Shown here piece after piece: positions 62,389 through 64,000 of a stretch of DNA of 64,000 nt (its first letter is position 1; the number at the start of each line of letters is the position of its first letter). The DNA comes from Pseudomonas alliivorans (GTDB lineage Bacteria > Pseudomonadota > Gammaproteobacteria > Pseudomonadales > Pseudomonadaceae), in the NCBI RefSeq assembly GCF_017826695.1, contig NZ_JAFFZW010000002.1, positions 744,001-808,000 of the forward strand, given 5' to 3'. The notes beneath the pieces were generated by a model. It was not told where the DNA came from. It was given only the letters and a program-made list of their open reading frames with translations, and did not search any database. A program made the translations under genes and the position numbers.

Positions 62389-62928
62389 ATGGCTAGTCAT
62401 TCTTTTTCATCGCGTTGGGGTTCTCGTTTCGCGGCGTTATTGATAAGCGGTCTGGCCTTTTCGCAGGCGCAAGCACTCGAGTTCAATCCTGGCAGCGCAT
62501 CCAGTCAGGACAACCTGGCCACAACCCATTACGAGGCGGTCAATTCGGTTTATTCGGTACGCAGTACCAATGTCACTCTGGGCGATCTTCAGGCGCTGCT
62601 GAACGACTCCAGACAGAATGCGGCGAGGATTGAAAGTCTGAAACAGACCGTCGAGGCTCAGGCACGCCTTATCGAGGAACTCAAACGCAACAATGGCAAC
62701 CCGTCGCGCAGCAGCGACAGCGATGTTTCCGGCCTTAAAAGCAAAATCGACGATCAGAGCCGGGCTCTCGCAGCGCTGCAGAGTCAGGTCGGTGACTTGA
62801 AGCGTAATTCCGGTTCCAGCGCCAGCAGCAGCGATCTTTCCAGCCTCAAAAACGATATCAGCAACACGCGCAGTGAACTCAATTCGCTGAAAGGCACGGT
62901 CAGCACCCTCAGCAACCGCGTCAAGTAA
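62389..62928 (+). CDS. Secreted coiled-coil hypothetical protein
   Basis: The 179-residue product has a Sec signal (about 1-29, ending AQA) and then heptad-like repeats (LNDSRQNAARIESLKQTVEAQARLIEELKRN, KSKIDDQSRALAALQSQVGDLKRN, LKNDISNTRSELNSLKGTVSTLSNRVK) broken by serine-rich linkers. This is the shape of a periplasmic or outer-membrane-attached coiled coil. I do not recognise a named family. It lies between the binding-protein genes and the TonB receptor gene, followed by a hairpin. Confidence 0.75.
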   Translation: MASHSFSSRWGSRFAALLISGLAFSQAQALEFNPGSASSQDNLATTHYEAVNSVYSVRSTNVTLGDLQALLNDSRQNAARIESLKQTVEAQARLIEELKRNNGNPSRSSDSDVSGLKSKIDDQSRALAALQSQVGDLKRNSGSSASSSDLSSLKNDISNTRSELNSLKGTVSTLSNRVK

Positions 62929-62948
62929 CCACGCCTTGACGGCAGAAC

Positions 62949-62973
62949 ACGAACGGGGCTGCGCTCCGTTCGT
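62949..62973 (+). terminator. Probable terminator after the coiled-coil gene
   Basis: ACGAACGG, loop, CCGTTCGT forms an 8-bp stem that can be extended by GC pairing in the loop. It is followed only by TTGAG, so termination is probable but not certain. Confidence 0.55.
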
Positions 62974-63072
62974 TTGAGTCTCGAATCCCCTTCCCCTGTC
63001 CCAATGCGCTGAAACCTCAAGGATTCGGCTGCGTCGGGCTTTGCAAAATTTGTTCGTTCTGGGCATTCCTGT

Positions 63073-63091
63073 ATGGAAACGATTCTCATCG
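63073..63091 (+). promoter_or_regulatory. Fur box upstream of the TonB receptor
   Basis: ATGGAAACGATTCTCATCG resembles the Pseudomonas Fur operator with core AATGATTCTCATT and lies about 40 bp ahead of the receptor start. Repression by Fur under iron-replete conditions is expected. The match is by eye to the consensus. Confidence 0.7.
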
Positions 63092-63131
63092 GAGATGTTA
63101 TATTGTATCCATAACTATCAGGAAGTCTCAC

Positions 63132-64000
63132 ATGTCGTCTCGTAGAATTGCGTCTCTGGCAGGCTTGGCCATCGGGATGCTCGGCAATACCGGTTTTGCG
63201 GAAGATCAGCCACACACCCTCGAGCTGGAAAGCGTCAACGTTACCTCCGACTATCAATTTGAAACGGCAACCAGTCCTGTTCAGGGTTACCGTGCGACCC
63301 GCTCCGCCACGGCGACCAAGACCGATACCGCCATCAAGGACATTGCGCAGTCGATCAGCGTGGTGCCTGCTTCTGTACTTAAGGATCTGGGCAGCAACAG
63401 CGTCGACCGTGCGCTGGATTTCGCCGGCGGCGTGTCGAAGCAGAATAATTTCGGTGGCCTGACGCTCTACGAGTACAGCATTCGCGGCTTCACCACCTCC
63501 GAGTTTTACAAGGACGGTTTCAGCGCCAACCGAGGCTACCCCGCCACCCCTGATGCGGCGAACATCGAGCGTATCGAGGTACTCAAGGGTCCCGCCGCCA
63601 GCCTGTATGGCCGAGGCGACCCGGGCGGCACCGTCAATATCGTCACCAAGAAGCCCCAGCGCGAAGCCTTTACCACCCTGCAGACCAGCGCAGGCAGCTG
63701 GGACCGCTACCGCACCGCGCTGGACGTCAACACGCCCCTCGATGAGGAAGGCAACCTGCTGTCGCGGGTCAATCTGGCAGTCGAAGACAACAACAGCTTT
63801 CGCGATCACGTCGAAAGCAAACGGGTGTTCGTTGCGCCCTCCTTCAGTTGGCAACTGAATCCTGACACGCACCTGTTAGTGGAAACCGAGTTCGTCCGTC
63901 ACACATCGACCTTCGACCGCGGCGTCGTTGCGCCCAACAACAAATGGAGCGGCGTGTCGCGCTCGACCTTTCTCGGCGAACCTGACGACGACATTGATAA
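63132..64000 (+). CDS. TonB-dependent siderophore receptor, N-terminal part (runs off the window)
   Basis: The 289 residues present start with a Sec signal (about 1-24) and continue with a TonB-box-like stretch (LELESVNVTS, about 29-38) and the plug domain: TAIKDIAQSISVVPASVLKDLG (about 66-87), YSIRGFTTSEFYKDGF (about 114-129), IERIEVLKGPAASLYGRGDPGGTVNIVTKKPQ (about 145-176). These are classic for outer-membrane ferrisiderophore receptors. No stop is reached, and the barrel continues beyond 64000. A Fur box lies upstream. The ligand cannot be told from the plug alone. Confidence 0.94.
   Translation, partial: MSSRRIASLAGLAIGMLGNTGFAEDQPHTLELESVNVTSDYQFETATSPVQGYRATRSATATKTDTAIKDIAQSISVVPASVLKDLGSNSVDRALDFAGGVSKQNNFGGLTLYEYSIRGFTTSEFYKDGFSANRGYPATPDAANIERIEVLKGPAASLYGRGDPGGTVNIVTKKPQREAFTTLQTSAGSWDRYRTALDVNTPLDEEGNLLSRVNLAVEDNNSFRDHVESKRVFVAPSFSWQLNPDTHLLVETEFVRHTSTFDRGVVAPNNKWSGVSRSTFLGEPDDDID

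Noticed and set aside
1..64000. CRISPR array, tRNA, rRNA or integrase gene
   Set aside because: No regularly spaced direct repeats, cloverleaf-like sequence, rRNA sequence or recombinase motif was seen anywhere in the window.

Overview
The window looks like chromosomal DNA of a fluorescent pseudomonad, most likely of the Pseudomonas syringae group. The coding sequence is dense and GC-rich. The gene families are typical pseudomonad ones: hcp/vgrG, poxB, glsB, mrdA, norR, an Nramp transporter, DUF1810, DUF1615 and DUF3833. Two copies of a REP-type inverted-pair repeat sit in intergenic gaps. I saw no rRNA, tRNA, CRISPR array, integrase or intact insertion sequence. Species assignment is inference from recognised protein families, not from a search.

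Layout. Bases 1-3.7 kb hold an orphan type VI secretion island: an hcp missing only its first codons, a vgrG cut off after its N-terminal third and joined out of frame to the tail of another gene, and a four-helix membrane protein. Bases 3.7-9.3 kb are housekeeping-like: a TerC-CBS-CorC membrane protein, a candidate small RNA, an FKBP isomerase, a DUF1275 protein and an rRNA-type methyltransferase. A scrap of a chemoreceptor signalling tip lies at 9.28-9.38 kb. Bases 9.4-17.1 kb form a catabolic unit: an IclR regulator divergent from a PotABCD-type ABC importer fused by overlapping genes to a three-subunit HcnABC/opine-oxidase-like flavoenzyme. Bases 17.2-22.5 kb carry a sodium/proton antiporter, moaA and small envelope proteins. 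Bases 22.5-27 kb are a LysR-linked hydrolase operon. Bases 27-43.4 kb are mixed: DUF4279, poxB, a lone PBP2, an HxlR/qorB divergon with a clear operator, RcnB, AraC/LysE, two MFS carriers, an Nramp carrier and norR without its usual target gene.

The most striking region is 43.8-49.7 kb. Five co-directional genes, four of them overlapping by 4 bp, encode a HAD-UbiA fusion, a DprE1-like FAD oxidase, a DprE2-like reductase, a flippase-like membrane protein and a GT-C-type membrane glycosyltransferase. Together they match the logic of the mycobacterial polyprenyl-phosphoryl-D-arabinose pathway plus export and transfer. The oxidase has Ala where the benzothiazinone-targeted Cys of mycobacterial DprE1 lies.

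The last part, 49.7-64 kb, has a GH15 glucoamylase-like enzyme with a sugar-type SDR, an aldo-keto reductase, an MsbA-type ABC exporter, glutaminase, and three SsuA/TauA-type binding proteins without any permease or ATPase. These lie around a class II aldolase, and the window ends in a Fur-box-preceded TonB-dependent siderophore receptor that runs off the edge.
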